53,818 bases of DNA from Apilactobacillus kunkeei (GCF_001308195.1 NZ_JXDF01000006.1:1-53818); one strand, 5' to 3'; shown: positions 1 to 8,766, counted from the first letter of the stretch. The notes: generated from the letters alone by a model not told the origin. Made by a program: numbers and translations.

Positions 1-50
1 TAGGATGCTTTTTGTTTAGATTATAATAATAAGAAAAATGGGGGATTGGC

Positions 51-692
51 ATGGAAACTATCGATAAGTTAAAACAATACGTCGAACAACAACTGGGTGA
101 TGACACTACCGGACACGACTACACCCACATTCAAAGAGTTGTTGCATTGGCCAAGGCAATTAGTGAACAAACGGAAAATGCTGATTTATTAATTGTCTTA
201 ACTGCTGCATACTTGCACGACGTGATTGACGATAAGTTAATCGATGATACATATGACAAACAAAAAGAGGTGCAATCCAAGTTAGTACAACTGGATTACA
301 CCTCAGTACAAATTGATGAAGTGATGGATATCATTACGCACATGTCTTACAGTGCAAATTTAAAACATCACTATGAATTATCGATTAATGGGCAGATCGT
401 CCAAGACGCCGATCGACTAGATGCGATTGGCGCAATTGGCGTTGCCAGAGCTATGTATTTCGGAGGTCACTTTGGTGATACCATCTATGACCCCGAACAA
501 ATGCCTCGCAATGATATGGACAAAAGTCAATATCGTGAGCATACAACGGTCATTAATCATTTTTATGAAAAGTTATTCAAACTACCTGATTTAATGAATA
601 CGACGGTTGCCAAAGAAATGGCGGACAGACGTAGTCAATATATGCACGATTTTGTGAGGGAATTTAAGGATGAATGGCAAGGCATTCACTAA
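51..692 (+). CDS. HD-domain phosphohydrolase (YedJ-like)
   Basis: This 213-aa soluble protein looks like a small HD-superfamily metal-dependent phosphohydrolase. The metal ligands are visible: His26 in DYTHIQRV, the His56-Asp57 doublet in AAYLHDVID, and an Asp in the later QDADRLDAIG segment. Family members hydrolyse phosphate esters or nucleotides, but the substrate of this branch is unknown. A GGGGGAT ribosome-binding sequence sits just before the ATG, and a TATAAT-like -10 lies at 22-27. It converges with the YbaK-type gene, with only 12 bases between the stop codons and no clear T-rich terminator. The family is secure; the function is inferred. Confidence 0.85.
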   Translation: METIDKLKQYVEQQLGDDTTGHDYTHIQRVVALAKAISEQTENADLLIVLTAAYLHDVIDDKLIDDTYDKQKEVQSKLVQLDYTSVQIDEVMDIITHMSYSANLKHHYELSINGQIVQDADRLDAIGAIGVARAMYFGGHFGDTIYDPEQMPRNDMDKSQYREHTTVINHFYEKLFKLPDLMNTTVAKEMADRRSQYMHDFVREFKDEWQGIH

Positions 693-704
693 TTAGATAC
701 GTAA

Positions 705-1202
705 TTACTTTACGATATCAACGAAGTGACCGTGAACTAAGTTAACTAAATCAGTTGCATCTAGTTCAACGGAGCGACCAACTTGTCCGGATGATACCAG
801 AATTTGGCCTTGGCGCTTAGCTTCGTTATCAATATAGATAGGGTAGTGGAACTTTTCGTAGATTCCAACAGGTGTGTTTGCACCATGGACATACCCAGTG
901 GTCTTTAATAGGTCCTTTAGCGGAACCATGTTGACCTTCTTGTTGCCAGATTCTTTGGCAAGTCTCTTTTCGTCTAAATGTTGATCCAACGGCACCACGC
1001 CAACAACTGGACCAGTTTCCTTACCTTCAAGCACTAATGTCTTGTAGATACGATGTTGATCCATGTCTTCTTCGACTTCTAGTTGAGCGACGTTATTTTC
1101 GTCGTGTGTTGCGAATTGGTGTTGGATATAAGAAATGTTATTTTTATCAAGAATTTGTTCGACTAATGTCTTATGAACTTTATTTTTCTTCTTTTTTCCC
1201 AT
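705..1202 (-). CDS. ybaK: YbaK/EbsC-type aminoacyl-tRNA deacylase
   Basis: The 165-aa protein matches the YbaK/ProX editing-domain family, which hydrolyses mischarged tRNA, typically Cys-tRNA(Pro), in the cytoplasm. The N-terminus is unusually basic (MGKKKKNKVHKT). The conserved core can be read through YKTLVLEGKETGPVVGVVPLD and the GxxVHGANTPVGI region. The length is normal for the family. The start is supported by GAGGTG about 8 bases upstream (CACCTC on the plus strand at 1211-1216). It is a stand-alone gene divergent from the metal-efflux pair. Family assignment is firm; exact tRNA specificity is not shown by sequence. Confidence 0.87.
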   Translation of the reverse strand: MGKKKKNKVHKTLVEQILDKNNISYIQHQFATHDENNVAQLEVEEDMDQHRIYKTLVLEGKETGPVVGVVPLDQHLDEKRLAKESGNKKVNMVPLKDLLKTTGYVHGANTPVGIYEKFHYPIYIDNEAKRQGQILVSSGQVGRSVELDATDLVNLVHGHFVDIVK

Positions 1203-1237
1203 TTCAAAATCACCTCGGTAATTATTTTAGCATAGAA

Positions 1238-1301
1238 TTGACAACCAATTAACGTTAATGTAGTATATACCAAAAATGATATATATCTAAAAAGGTATAT
1301 T
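1238..1301 (+). promoter_or_regulatory. Promoter and nested dyad of the cadD-arsR pair
   Basis: A near-consensus promoter is visible: TTGACA at 1238-1243, a 17-bp spacer, and TAGTAT at 1261-1266. Overlapping the -10 and start region is a nested dyad centred at 1282.5. Outer arms TATATACC (1264-1271) and GGTATAT (1294-1300) flank the perfect 10-bp palindrome GATATATATC (1278-1287). This is the expected place for an ArsR-family repressor, and such a regulator is encoded as the second gene. The operator role is inferred. Confidence 0.6.
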
Positions 1302-1320
1302 TTAAAAAGGGGAATATAAG

Positions 1321-1884
1321 ATGAATTGGTTATTAATTTTAATTACGTTTTTAGGGGTGAATCTAGACTTCTTTTTCATCCTACTTCTATTGTTGAAAAA
1401 ACATAAATTAGGTTCAGTTATGATGGGGTATCTAATTGGATTATGGGTACTACTAATACTAAGCTTTAGTGTTGGTCAAATTCTAGACCGTTTTCTACCG
1501 GAATGGATGCTAGGTTTGCTGGGAATCCTACCTATCTACATGGCCTTAAAGGATGAGGACGAAGACGCCAAAGAGGTGAATCACAAGTCACCAGTCGTGA
1601 TTACACTAGTTACTTACCTATCAGTATGTGCTGGATGCAACCTGGCATTGTTCTTGCCGGTGCTATCTACTATTAGTGCGATTCAAATATTAGAAGTGAT
1701 TGCGGTATTAACCGTTTTATCAATTCTGGTAATTTTGATTATCAAGTGGATTGGTAATATCAAACCAATCAATGATTTGATGGAAAAATACGGTGAGATT
1801 ATGACAAAGGTGGTCTACATTGGTGTCGGAATCTATGTATTGTTTGATAGCGGCTTAATTGCCCACGTAATTTCTTGGTTCTAG
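1321..1884 (+). CDS. CadD-family metal efflux membrane protein
   Basis: The 187-aa protein has about five or six hydrophobic segments and resembles the CadD cadmium-resistance transporter family, part of the LysE-like group. Family members export Cd2+ or related divalent cations across the cytoplasmic membrane. A hydrophobic segment carries SVCAGCNLALFLP, with Cys103 and Cys106 placed as a possible metal contact. A short acidic loop (DEDEDAKE) lies between membrane segments. A GGGGAATATAAG sequence precedes the ATG. The gene is followed 11 bases later by an ArsR-type regulator, the usual arrangement for inducible metal efflux. The metal could be Cd or Zn; the partner sensor suggests Zn/Co-type chemistry. 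Confidence 0.78.
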   Translation: MNWLLILITFLGVNLDFFFILLLLLKKHKLGSVMMGYLIGLWVLLILSFSVGQILDRFLPEWMLGLLGILPIYMALKDEDEDAKEVNHKSPVVITLVTYLSVCAGCNLALFLPVLSTISAIQILEVIAVLTVLSILVILIIKWIGNIKPINDLMEKYGEIMTKVVYIGVGIYVLFDSGLIAHVISWF

Positions 1885-1895
1885 GGGATGTTTAA

Positions 1896-2225
1896 ATGCA
1901 GGATAAAATGAAAATCATTGAAGAGGTTGCAGCCATCTACAAGGTATTGAGTAATGAACGCAGAATTTTAATCATTACTTCCTTAATGGATGCGGACAAA
2001 TCATTAAGTGTTAATCAGATTTGCGAGGAGACTAAGCTCGATCAACCGGTGGTTTCAAAACAACTAGGTATCCTATATAAGTATCAAATTGTTTGTAAGG
2101 AAAAAGTCGGAACCAGCGTGTTATATGGTGTCGACGATCCGCACGTGGTTGAAACGATTTCAGATATGATTCAACACGTAAAACATGAGATAGTTGGAAA
2201 ACCTCATCCAAGGAATTTGTTTTAA
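1896..2225 (+). CDS. ArsR/SmtB-family metal sensor with alpha-5 site
   Basis: This 109-aa winged-helix repressor has the ArsR/SmtB layout; the recognition helix lies around KLDQPVVSKQLGIL. It carries a complete alpha-5 metal site: Asp81, His83, His94 and His97, with the exact DxH-x10-HxxH spacing known from the Zn sensor CzrA. It has no CxC motif of the CadC alpha-3N type. It should therefore sense Zn or Co more naturally than Cd, although its partner transporter looks CadD-like. It is translationally close to the transporter gene (11 bases) and probably represses the shared promoter. Family is firm; the metal is inferred. Confidence 0.88.
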   Translation: MQDKMKIIEEVAAIYKVLSNERRILIITSLMDADKSLSVNQICEETKLDQPVVSKQLGILYKYQIVCKEKVGTSVLYGVDDPHVVETISDMIQHVKHEIVGKPHPRNLF

Positions 2226-2250
2226 ATTTGCGAAGTTGTATCGATAAATC

Positions 2251-2259
2251 TGTTATACT
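2251..2259 (+). promoter_or_regulatory. Extended -10 promoter of the gntR gene
   Basis: TGTTATACT is an extended -10 element (TGn plus TATACT) 34 bases before the regulator ATG. No good -35 hexamer sits at 16-18 bases, which is normal for extended -10 promoters. The same nine bases recur at the candidate RNA gene (7648-7656). Confidence 0.5.
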
Positions 2260-2292
2260 GATTTTTAGAAAATTAATCGTGAGGAGTAGAAA

Positions 2293-3012
2293 ATGGCTGA
2301 TTTAGTTTATAGGATAGTGTCATCTGACTTAAAGCAAAAGATAGTCGATAACGAATTTCCTAACAAACGCTTGCCCGACGAGCGAACATTAAGTGAGACC
2401 TACCATGTAAGCCGCAGTTCTGTGAAGCGGGCATTGAAAGTATTGGCTGATGACGGAATTATTTTCAAAAAGCGTGGCTCAGGAACATTCATTAATCCGT
2501 TATTTATGAAAAATAAGACGATTTTTCATTATGAAGGTTCTAACCTAGGGATTACTGATAGTATGAAGAGTCAGGGGAAAGTACCGAAGATTAAGTTATT
2601 GAGCTTTAAAGTTGTACCCGCAAGTAAAGAAATTCAGCAGGATTTATTCTTGGCTGATGGAGACTTCGTATATGAGATTCAACGACTTCGTCTATTTGAT
2701 GACAAACCATTCATGATAGAAACAGGATACATTCCTATTAAAATTGCTCCAGAGCTAACACAAGAGATTGTTGAAAAATCTATTTTTAACTATGTTGAGG
2801 ACACTATTAATAAGAGCGTTACACGTTCATTTTTATCAATATTGGCAAGTCCATCAAATGAACAAGATCAAAAATTATTGAACCTAAAACCTACTGAACC
2901 AGTTGGTGTCATGGAAGGGATTTTCTTTCTAGATGATGGAACTCCATTTGAGGTCTCAAACATGCGTCTGCACTATCAATATTTACGTTACAATACTTTC
3001 GTTATGGTATAA
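2293..3012 (+). CDS. GntR-family regulator with UTRA ligand domain
   Basis: A 239-aa transcription factor of the GntR/HutC type. The N-terminal winged helix spans about residues 5-70, with the recognition region SETYHVSRSSVKRALKVLA and the wing RGSGTFI. Residues 80-235 form a UTRA effector domain, with FVYEIQRLRLFDDKPFMIETGYIP. HutC-type regulators bind sugar phosphates or similar small molecules. The gene sits immediately upstream of, and codirectional with, phosphoketolase, so a pentose or hexose phosphate effector is plausible. A GAGGAGTAGAAA ribosome site precedes the ATG. Control of the neighbour is inferred. Confidence 0.85.
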   Translation: MADLVYRIVSSDLKQKIVDNEFPNKRLPDERTLSETYHVSRSSVKRALKVLADDGIIFKKRGSGTFINPLFMKNKTIFHYEGSNLGITDSMKSQGKVPKIKLLSFKVVPASKEIQQDLFLADGDFVYEIQRLRLFDDKPFMIETGYIPIKIAPELTQEIVEKSIFNYVEDTINKSVTRSFLSILASPSNEQDQKLLNLKPTEPVGVMEGIFFLDDGTPFEVSNMRLHYQYLRYNTFVMV

Positions 3013-3136
3013 AAATTTAATACGAAAAAGTTATGAAAATCATTGGACTATTATGCCAAAATCGTTCATAATAATGACGATGTAATAATGGTTTAATTGC
3101 AATGTGGAAATTGGACCGTATCAATTTGCAAAAAGG

Positions 3137-3167
3137 TTGACTTTTTGTAAAAAGTCTTTATTATATT
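3137..3167 (+). promoter_or_regulatory. Phosphoketolase promoter containing a perfect palindrome
   Basis: TTGACT at 3137-3142 and TTATAT at 3161-3166 form a promoter with an 18-bp spacer. The -35 and spacer carry a perfect dyad: GACTTTTT (3139-3146), GT, AAAAAGTC (3149-3156). A protein bound there would block RNA polymerase. The remaining leader to 3253 shows no obvious ORF. Confidence 0.5.
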
Positions 3168-3253
3168 CATTGTAATTAAAATTATCGGGCGTAGTCTGAT
3201 GATTTTTCCATTATTAATTTCAATAGTTTTTATTTTAAAAGGAGTGTTAATTA

Positions 3254-5644
3254 ATGGCTCAAGATTTCGATTCCAAGCAATACTTGGAAGAATTAGATAA
3301 ATACTGGCGTACTGCTAACTACTTATCAGTAGGTCAACTATATCTAAAAGATAACCCATTATTAAAGAGAGAATTAACATCAAGCGATGTTAAAGTTAAG
3401 CCTATCGGTCACTGGGGTACTATCGTATCTCAAAACTTTATTTACGCACATTTAAACCGTGTTATTAACAAGTATGACCTAAACATGTTCTACATTGAAG
3501 GTTCAGGTCACGGTGGCCAAGTTATGGTATCTAACTCATACATTGATGGTAGTTACTCAGACATTTACCCAAACATTTCACAAGATGAAAAGGGTATGGC
3601 TAAATTATTCAAACAATTCTCATTCCCTGGTGGAGTTGCATCACATGCTGCCCCTGAAACTCCAGGTTCAATTCATGAAGGTGGAGAATTAGGTTACTCA
3701 CTAGCCCACGGTGTTGGTGCTATCTTTGATAACCCTGATGTAATTGCCGCTGTTGAAATTGGTGATGGTGAATTAGAAACTGGTCCTCTAGCTGCAAGTT
3801 GGTTCTCAGACAAGTTTATCAACCCAGTTAAAGATGGTGCCGTTCTACCAATCATTAACTTAAACGGTTTCAAGATTTCTAACCCAACTATCATGTCACG
3901 TATGTCAGACCAAGAAATTACTGACTACTTCAAGGGTATGGGCTGGAAAGCTTACTTCGTTGAAAACGAACAAGACTTCGATGATCACATGGCTTACCAC
4001 GAAAAGATGGCTAAGGTTATGGACGAAGCTGTTCAAGAAATTAAAGATGTTCAAAAGAATGCACGTGAAAACGAAACTGCTGACACTGCTAAAGAACCAG
4101 TATGGCCAGTTATCGTTGTTAGAACTCCAAAGGGTTGGACTGGTCCTAAGTTTGACTTAGACGGTAACCCAATTGAAAACTCATTCCGTGCTCACCAAAT
4201 CCCAGTTGATGTTTCATCAGACAAGATGGAACACGCTGACTTAATCGTTAACTGGTTGAAGTCATACAAGCCAGAAGAATTATTTAACGATGATGGTACT
4301 ATCAAGGATGACATTAAGGCTCTAGCACCTAAGGGTGACAGAAGAATGTCAGTTAACCCTATTACTAACGGTGGTATCGATCCTAAGCCACTTATCTTAC
4401 CTGACGTTAAAGAATTTGCTGTTGACGTTAAGACTCCAGGTGAAACTGTAGCCCAAGATATGGCTGTATGGAGTAACTGGTTAGGTGCCGTTATGAAGGC
4501 TAACCCAGATAACTTCCGTGCATTTGGTCCTGACGAATCAATGTCAAACCGTCTATTCGGTGTGTTTGCTGAAACTAACCGTCAATGGATGGAAGAAATT
4601 ATGGAACCAAATGACCAATACGTTGCACCATCAGGTCGTTTAATCGATTCACAACTTTCAGAACACCAAGCTGAAGGTTGGTTAGAAGGTTACGTATTAA
4701 CTGGTCGTCATGGTTTCTTCGCAACTTACGAATCATTCGGTCGTGTTGTTGACTCAATGTTAACTCAACATTTCAAGTGGTTACGTAAAGCTGCTGACCA
4801 ACCATGGAGAAAGAAGTACCCATCATTGAACTTTGTTGATACTTCAACTGTATTCCAACAAGATCACAATGGTTACACTCACCAAGATCCAGGTATGTTA
4901 ACTCACTTAGCTGAAAAGAAACCAGAATTCATTCGTGAATACTTACCAGCTGATGCTAACACATTATTAGCTGTTGGTAACGTTGCTTTCGCTAGCCAAG
5001 AAAAGATTAACTTAATCATTACTTCAAAACACCCACGTCCACAATGGTTCTCAATTGAAGAAGCTACTAACCTTGTAAACAATGGTTTAGGTTACATCGA
5101 CTGGGCTTCAACTGACCAAGGTCAAGAACCTGACGTAGTTATTGCTGCTGCTGGTACTGAACCAACTTGGGAATCACTAGCTGCTATCTCATTACTACAT
5201 GACGAATTCCCAGAAATGAAGATCAGATTCATTAACGTTGTTGACTTCTTGAAACTACGTTCACCTAAGGTTGACCCTCGTGGTTTAACTGATGAAGAAT
5301 TTGACCGTCTATTCACTACTGACAAGCCAGTTGTATTCGCATTCCACGGATTCGAAGGTCTTGTTAAGGATGTATTCTTCGATCGTCACAACCACAACGT
5401 TCACGTTCATGGTTACCGTGAAAACGGTGATATTACTACACCATTCGACATGCGTGTATTGAACCAACTAGATCGTTACGACCTAGCTAAGGAAGTTGTT
5501 AATGACATTCCAGAATACTCAGTTAAGGGTGCATCATTCGTACAACGTATGAACGACATGGTTGACAAGCACAATGCTTACATCCGTGAAGTTGGTACTG
5601 ACTTACCAGAAGTTAACGAATGGCAATGGAAACCATTAAAGTAA
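3254..5644 (+). CDS. xfp: Xylulose-5-P/fructose-6-P phosphoketolase
   Basis: This 796-aa cytoplasmic enzyme splits xylulose 5-phosphate (and often fructose 6-phosphate) with inorganic phosphate into acetyl phosphate plus a sugar phosphate. It is the key step of heterolactic fermentation. Thiamine-diphosphate enzyme features are visible: KPIGHWGT near the start, HGGQ, and the diphosphate-binding GDGELETGP region. The full phosphoketolase length is present. The AAAGGAG site and ATG are well placed. The codon use is strongly biased (GGT, AAC, GAA, CGT), which fits very high expression. A strong bidirectional terminator follows. Identity is secure; the relative preference for X5P versus F6P cannot be read from sequence. 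Confidence 0.98.
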   Translation: MAQDFDSKQYLEELDKYWRTANYLSVGQLYLKDNPLLKRELTSSDVKVKPIGHWGTIVSQNFIYAHLNRVINKYDLNMFYIEGSGHGGQVMVSNSYIDGSYSDIYPNISQDEKGMAKLFKQFSFPGGVASHAAPETPGSIHEGGELGYSLAHGVGAIFDNPDVIAAVEIGDGELETGPLAASWFSDKFINPVKDGAVLPIINLNGFKISNPTIMSRMSDQEITDYFKGMGWKAYFVENEQDFDDHMAYHEKMAKVMDEAVQEIKDVQKNARENETADTAKEPVWPVIVVRTPKGWTGPKFDLDGNPIENSFRAHQIPVDVSSDKMEHADLIVNWLKSYKPEELFNDDGTIKDDIKALAPKGDRRMSVNPITNGGIDPKPLILPDVKEFAVDVKTPGETVAQDMAVWSNWLGAVMKANPDNFRAFGPDESMSNRLFGVFAETNRQWMEEIMEPNDQYVAPSGRLIDSQLSEHQAEGWLEGYVLTGRHGFFATYESFGRVVDSMLTQHFKWLRKAADQPWRKKYPSLNFVDTSTVFQQDHNGYTHQDPGMLTHLAEKKPEFIREYLPADANTLLAVGNVAFASQEKINLIITSKHPRPQWFSIEEATNLVNNGLGYIDWASTDQGQEPDVVIAAAGTEPTWESLAAISLLHDEFPEMKIRFINVVDFLKLRSPKVDPRGLTDEEFDRLFTTDKPVVFAFHGFEGLVKDVFFDRHNHNVHVHGYRENGDITTPFDMRVLNQLDRYDLAKEVVNDIPEYSVKGASFVQRMNDMVDKHNAYIREVGTDLPEVNEWQWKPLK

Positions 5645-5689
5645 TTAGATAATTTATCTGATTTACTTATGGTCAAACCATAAAGAAAA

Positions 5690-5722
5690 GAACCGTATCT
5701 TTTGATACGGTTCTTTTTGTTT
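5690..5722. terminator. Bidirectional terminator, xfp / rlu
   Basis: A perfect 10-bp stem GAACCGTATC / GATACGGTTC (5690-5699, 5704-5713) has a TTTT loop and is followed by a T-run. The A-run on the left lets it also terminate the convergent gene on the minus strand. Confidence 0.9.
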
Positions 5723-6611
5723 ACATAAATGTTTTAAACGAATCGGGAAGTGGTGACTTAATCTCGATTCGATCCATATAATAAGGTCTAATTAACGTTA
5801 ACTTCCAAGAATGAAGTAACATATCATCATTATCTGAATTAGGGTTATACAAAGGGTCGCCCACAATCGGGTGGCCAATGGATGCTAAATGGACCCTAAG
5901 TTGATGAGTTCGCCCAGTATGCAGCGATAATTCGACTAAAGAATTGTTGTCAGTGGTACATTGCACCATGTAGTCGGTTTTAGCTTTAAGAGGTTTGATA
6001 CCATCAATCTTTCGTTTACGTTTATCATTGGGGTCAAAACCAATTGGTTTATCGATTGTTCCAGTTGGTGAGGTGATGATACCCTCGGTCCAGGCTAGGT
6101 AGTTTCGATGAATGACCTTATCCTTGATTAGTCGAACCAAGATAGGGACCACTGCAGGATTTTTGCCGACAATGATGGCTCCTGAGGTGAATTGATCCAA
6201 ACGGTGAATCATAAATGCATGCTGATTGGTTTGATTGAGGTAGGCCTCACAGAAGTTTAGTAGTGTGTTGGTCTCACCAGGTTGATTAGGGTGGGTCTTG
6301 AATCCGCTTGGCTTATTCACCACCAACAAATCTGCATCTTCGTATAAGATATCAGGTTTAATTGAACTATCTGGGATTAGATTTTGTACCGGCAACGAAA
6401 AATCATCTTCAACAAACGTAAGATGGATTTCATAACCGTTCTTAATCGCAAAATTCATGGGTAAATACTTATTGTTAACCAAGACCCGTTCATTGGTCCT
6501 TAAGGAAAAGATGAGGTGCTTAGGGATTAATAATTGCTTTTGTAGGTATTCTCGTAGCGACGTTTCTTTAGCGATTTCAGAAACGGTTAGTTTATATTCC
6601 CATTTTTGCAT
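5721..6611 (-). CDS. RluA/RluD-family pseudouridine synthase
   Basis: The 296-aa enzyme isomerises uridine to pseudouridine in rRNA or tRNA. The catalytic motif HRLDQFTSG holds the conserved Asp, and GRTHQLRVHLASIGHPIVGD is the typical C-terminal family block. The N-terminal 80 residues resemble an S4-like RNA-binding region. The start is set at the ATG at 6611, not the ATG seven codons upstream, because AGAGGTG sits 6-7 bases before it and would otherwise lie inside the coding sequence. It is convergent with phosphoketolase. The exact RNA position modified is not known. Confidence 0.93.
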   Translation of the reverse strand: MQKWEYKLTVSEIAKETSLREYLQKQLLIPKHLIFSLRTNERVLVNNKYLPMNFAIKNGYEIHLTFVEDDFSLPVQNLIPDSSIKPDILYEDADLLVVNKPSGFKTHPNQPGETNTLLNFCEAYLNQTNQHAFMIHRLDQFTSGAIIVGKNPAVVPILVRLIKDKVIHRNYLAWTEGIITSPTGTIDKPIGFDPNDKRKRKIDGIKPLKAKTDYMVQCTTDNNSLVELSLHTGRTHQLRVHLASIGHPIVGDPLYNPNSDNDDMLLHSWKLTLIRPYYMDRIEIKSPLPDSFKTFM

Positions 6612-6697
6612 TTTTTCACCTCTTTTAGTCAAATGTGTTACTATATTCAGTCGAGTTGTGATAAGGTGTAAATAGTAATTTTAAACCGGAGGGCATT

Positions 6698-7078
6698 ATG
6701 GATAAAAAGATTATCAGCCTTTGGAGTCTCTTATCACTAGTAATGTTTATTATATGTGATTTTTTAATGGGTGAAAATGCCCAAGATCTAATCAAGACAA
6801 TTATCGTTGCCGCAGTATTATACCTACTTCTAATTATAGGTGGTTTACTTAAGTGGCGTCTAGCTTACCACTTCCTATTATTTGTTGTGGGTATCTATAC
6901 TTTAGCGATGATTAGAATTGTATTTATCTTTGCGACCCAAAGCCATAGTGGTGTTTCAGTACTAGCAGTCGTATTTGCGGTGCTAGGAATTATTGTGAAC
7001 TTATTGTGGTATCGAATCGCCGCAAAACAAATTAAAAGCGACTACGTAAGAATCGTTAAAAAGAACGTAAAAAAATAA
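6698..7078 (+). CDS. Small four-helix membrane protein, unknown function
   Basis: A 126-aa protein I do not recognise. It has four strongly hydrophobic stretches, at about residues 8-24, 33-52, 56-76 and 85-105. A basic cytoplasmic tail follows (RIAAKQIKSDYVRIVKKNVKK). The GGAGGG ribosome site is well placed before the ATG. It lies 18 bases upstream of the lysine-tailed protein gene, so the two are probably cotranscribed. No catalytic or transport motif is visible. Confidence 0.75.
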   Translation: MDKKIISLWSLLSLVMFIICDFLMGENAQDLIKTIIVAAVLYLLLIIGGLLKWRLAYHFLLFVVGIYTLAMIRIVFIFATQSHSGVSVLAVVFAVLGIIVNLLWYRIAAKQIKSDYVRIVKKNVKK

Positions 7079-7096
7079 GATAGGTGTTTTAATAAT

Positions 7097-7630
7097 ATGG
7101 AAATGGATGCACAAAAATTTATCGATGATGTTACTGCTGAAAGTTTTGAAACTTACTCAGCTGAAGTGTCTTTGGAAGACTTGAAGAAGGATACTGAAAA
7201 GGCATTTCAACCATTGATGGAATTCATGGAAGAACAAGTAAACAGTGGCCGTTTGGCTTCTGCACTACTACAAGTGAAGGGTGAAGACATTAGTTTTTAC
7301 CTACAAAACAATATCGTGAACTTACCATACAGATACATCAAGAATATCTCAAAGATGATGAGTGACGAAACTAACTGCCCACTAAACGTCTACATGTTCG
7401 TAGAATCACCTGATGTGAACCGTTCAAAGATGCGTATTGATGAATTATCATCACAAGATGACTTTGCGGTCAACACTGATTTAAGTGCTAAATTGGGTGC
7501 ATGGGCAAATGACCAACTTGCTGCAATCGAAGAAAATCAAAAGATTGAACAAGAAGTTGCCGAAAAGACAGACAAGAAAAAGCCAGCTGCTAAGAAGAAA
7601 ACTGCTAAAAAGACTACCAAGAAAAAATAG
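7097..7630 (+). CDS. Uncharacterised protein with histone-like Lys/Ala tail
   Basis: A 177-aa soluble protein. Residues 1-150 are acidic to neutral and predicted mostly helical, with no motif I recognise. The last 20 residues are a KKPAAKKKTAKK-type tail like that of histone H1 or bacterial nucleoid proteins. The tail suggests binding to nucleic acid or another polyanion. The gene is probably cotranscribed with the membrane protein 18 bases upstream. A second in-frame ATG two codons in (7103) is a possible alternative start. Function is unknown. Confidence 0.75.
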   Translation: MEMDAQKFIDDVTAESFETYSAEVSLEDLKKDTEKAFQPLMEFMEEQVNSGRLASALLQVKGEDISFYLQNNIVNLPYRYIKNISKMMSDETNCPLNVYMFVESPDVNRSKMRIDELSSQDDFAVNTDLSAKLGAWANDQLAAIEENQKIEQEVAEKTDKKKPAAKKKTAKKTTKKK

Positions 7631-7647
7631 TCTAAATCACTCTTATG

Positions 7648-7656
7648 TGTTATACT
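7648..7656 (+). promoter_or_regulatory. Extended -10 promoter of candidate small RNA
   Basis: TGTTATACT (TGn plus TATACT) lies 18 bases after the stop codon of the lysine-tailed protein gene. Transcription would begin near 7661-7664, exactly where dense secondary structure begins. Confidence 0.55.
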
Positions 7657-7660
7657 ACTT

Positions 7661-7853
7661 GTTGCGATGAGTCGAGGAGATCGCGCAACTACGGTTGTAT
7701 TCACAAGATGTGATTAAGCGATATTTTCGAAGGGGACACATTATGCGGACGTAATTCGCGTGTCTGATATGTTGGTGATGTGAACACCACTTATCCGTCT
7801 ACTTAGTAGATGCCAAAAAGAGCGTAACTTCATTTGAAGTTACGCTCTTTTTT
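7661..7853 (+). ncRNA. Structured candidate non-coding RNA, about 190 nt
   Basis: No ORF with a ribosome site lies here, but the stretch has its own promoter and terminator and at least five internal hairpins. They are GTTGCG/CGCAAC (7661-7666 with 7684-7689), TCACA/TGTGA (7701-7713), GACAC/GTGTC with an inner GCG/CGC (7735-7764), TGGTG/CACCA (7773-7789) and TCTAC/GTAGA (7798-7810). A 12-bp terminator stem ends it. It is not a cis-leader, because the next gene is on the other strand. The size fits 6S RNA, but I could not pair the 5' and 3' ends into a 6S rod. I saw no RNase P, tmRNA or SRP core motif. Identity unknown. Confidence 0.6.
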
Positions 7854-7855
7854 AT
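7820..7855. terminator. Terminator of the small RNA, convergent with methyltransferase
   Basis: A perfect 12-bp stem GAGCGTAACTTC / GAAGTTACGCTC (7820-7831, 7836-7847) with loop ATTT and a T-run. A-rich bases on the left allow termination from the minus strand too. Confidence 0.9.
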
Positions 7856-8694
7856 TTAACCAAGTATAGTTGATCTTCAATTAAATCGAATGGTTTGTGG
7901 TGACGGTTTAAGTTCTTAACGTCATTGTTTTCGACGAATTCAGCATTGTCCCAGAATTGCTTCGAATCTGTGGCACCGTATTTTTCACCAATGGTGATTA
8001 GTGGAATGTCCTTACCAGATTCACGGATGGCTGATAATAACTTCCAGTCGATATCGATACCATCAGGTGACCAGCACATGATGATGTAGTCAATGTCGTC
8101 CTTGTACTTATTGAAGGCATCGATTGCGTCCAATGATTCGACGTCGGTAACTAGATGTTTACCGGTTTCGTTTTCCTTCTTCCATGCAAGGTTATCAGTA
8201 CAAATGACATCAGCACCATTCTCACGTAATCCTTTTGAGATGTATCCATTTCCGGCCATCACTTCCAAAACTTTTTTGCCATTTAAGAACTTGGCAATGT
8301 CATTGGTGAATGGGGCGGAGATGTATGCCCACATCCCGTATTGTTCTTCTAAGTAGTCACGGAATTCACGTAAGTCTTGATCTAGTTTTGGTAATTGATC
8401 AACGAATTGGTTCCAGACGGCGTCGCCCTTAGGGTCGCCCATTGGGTACTTTTCGTTCACGTAAGCGAAGATGGTGTCTTGGATGTCGTCTGGCAATAGC
8501 AATACCGGTAAATCTTGTGGTAATTGGTTTTGTTGTAATAAACGGTCTGCTTCTAAAACGTTATTGATTAGATATTTAATGTCAGAAAAATCATTGAATA
8601 AATCATAGTACTTCTTCATTCTTTCGATGTATGAAGGCTTATGAATGATTTTTTTATTTTTCTTCATTTTCTTAAGTAGTTTCTTTTTATCCAT
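7852..8694 (-). CDS. SAM-dependent methyltransferase-like protein
   Basis: A 280-aa cytoplasmic protein with a very basic N-terminus (MDKKKLLKKMKKNKK). The C-terminal half has a Rossmann-type methyltransferase fold. Motif I is KVLEVMAGNGYISKGL and the acidic motif II is ADVICTDN. The motif IV region reads YIIMCWSPDG. Substrate is unknown; the N-terminal 130 residues show no motif I recognise. GGGAG lies before the ATG. It is convergent with the structured RNA gene and divergent from the ammonium transporter. Confidence 0.8.
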   Translation of the reverse strand: MDKKKLLKKMKKNKKIIHKPSYIERMKKYYDLFNDFSDIKYLINNVLEADRLLQQNQLPQDLPVLLLPDDIQDTIFAYVNEKYPMGDPKGDAVWNQFVDQLPKLDQDLREFRDYLEEQYGMWAYISAPFTNDIAKFLNGKKVLEVMAGNGYISKGLRENGADVICTDNLAWKKENETGKHLVTDVESLDAIDAFNKYKDDIDYIIMCWSPDGIDIDWKLLSAIRESGKDIPLITIGEKYGATDSKQFWDNAEFVENNDVKNLNRHHKPFDLIEDQLYLVK

Positions 8695-8766
8695 TGTCTA
8701 ACTCCCTTGAGTTGCTTAATTATTATTTTATGGGAAAACCGAGATGAATGCAAAAAGAGGGTATTA

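Noticed and set aside
1037-1252. Plus-strand ORF over the YbaK-type gene
   Set aside because: It overlaps a well-supported gene on the other strand and has no ribosome site.
5122-5325. Antisense ORF in phosphoketolase
   Set aside because: It is a shadow of strongly biased codons in xfp, without a ribosome site.
7661-7853. Calling the structured RNA 6S RNA
   Set aside because: Size fits, but I could not pair the ends into the long rod with a central bubble; the 5' end forms its own local hairpin.
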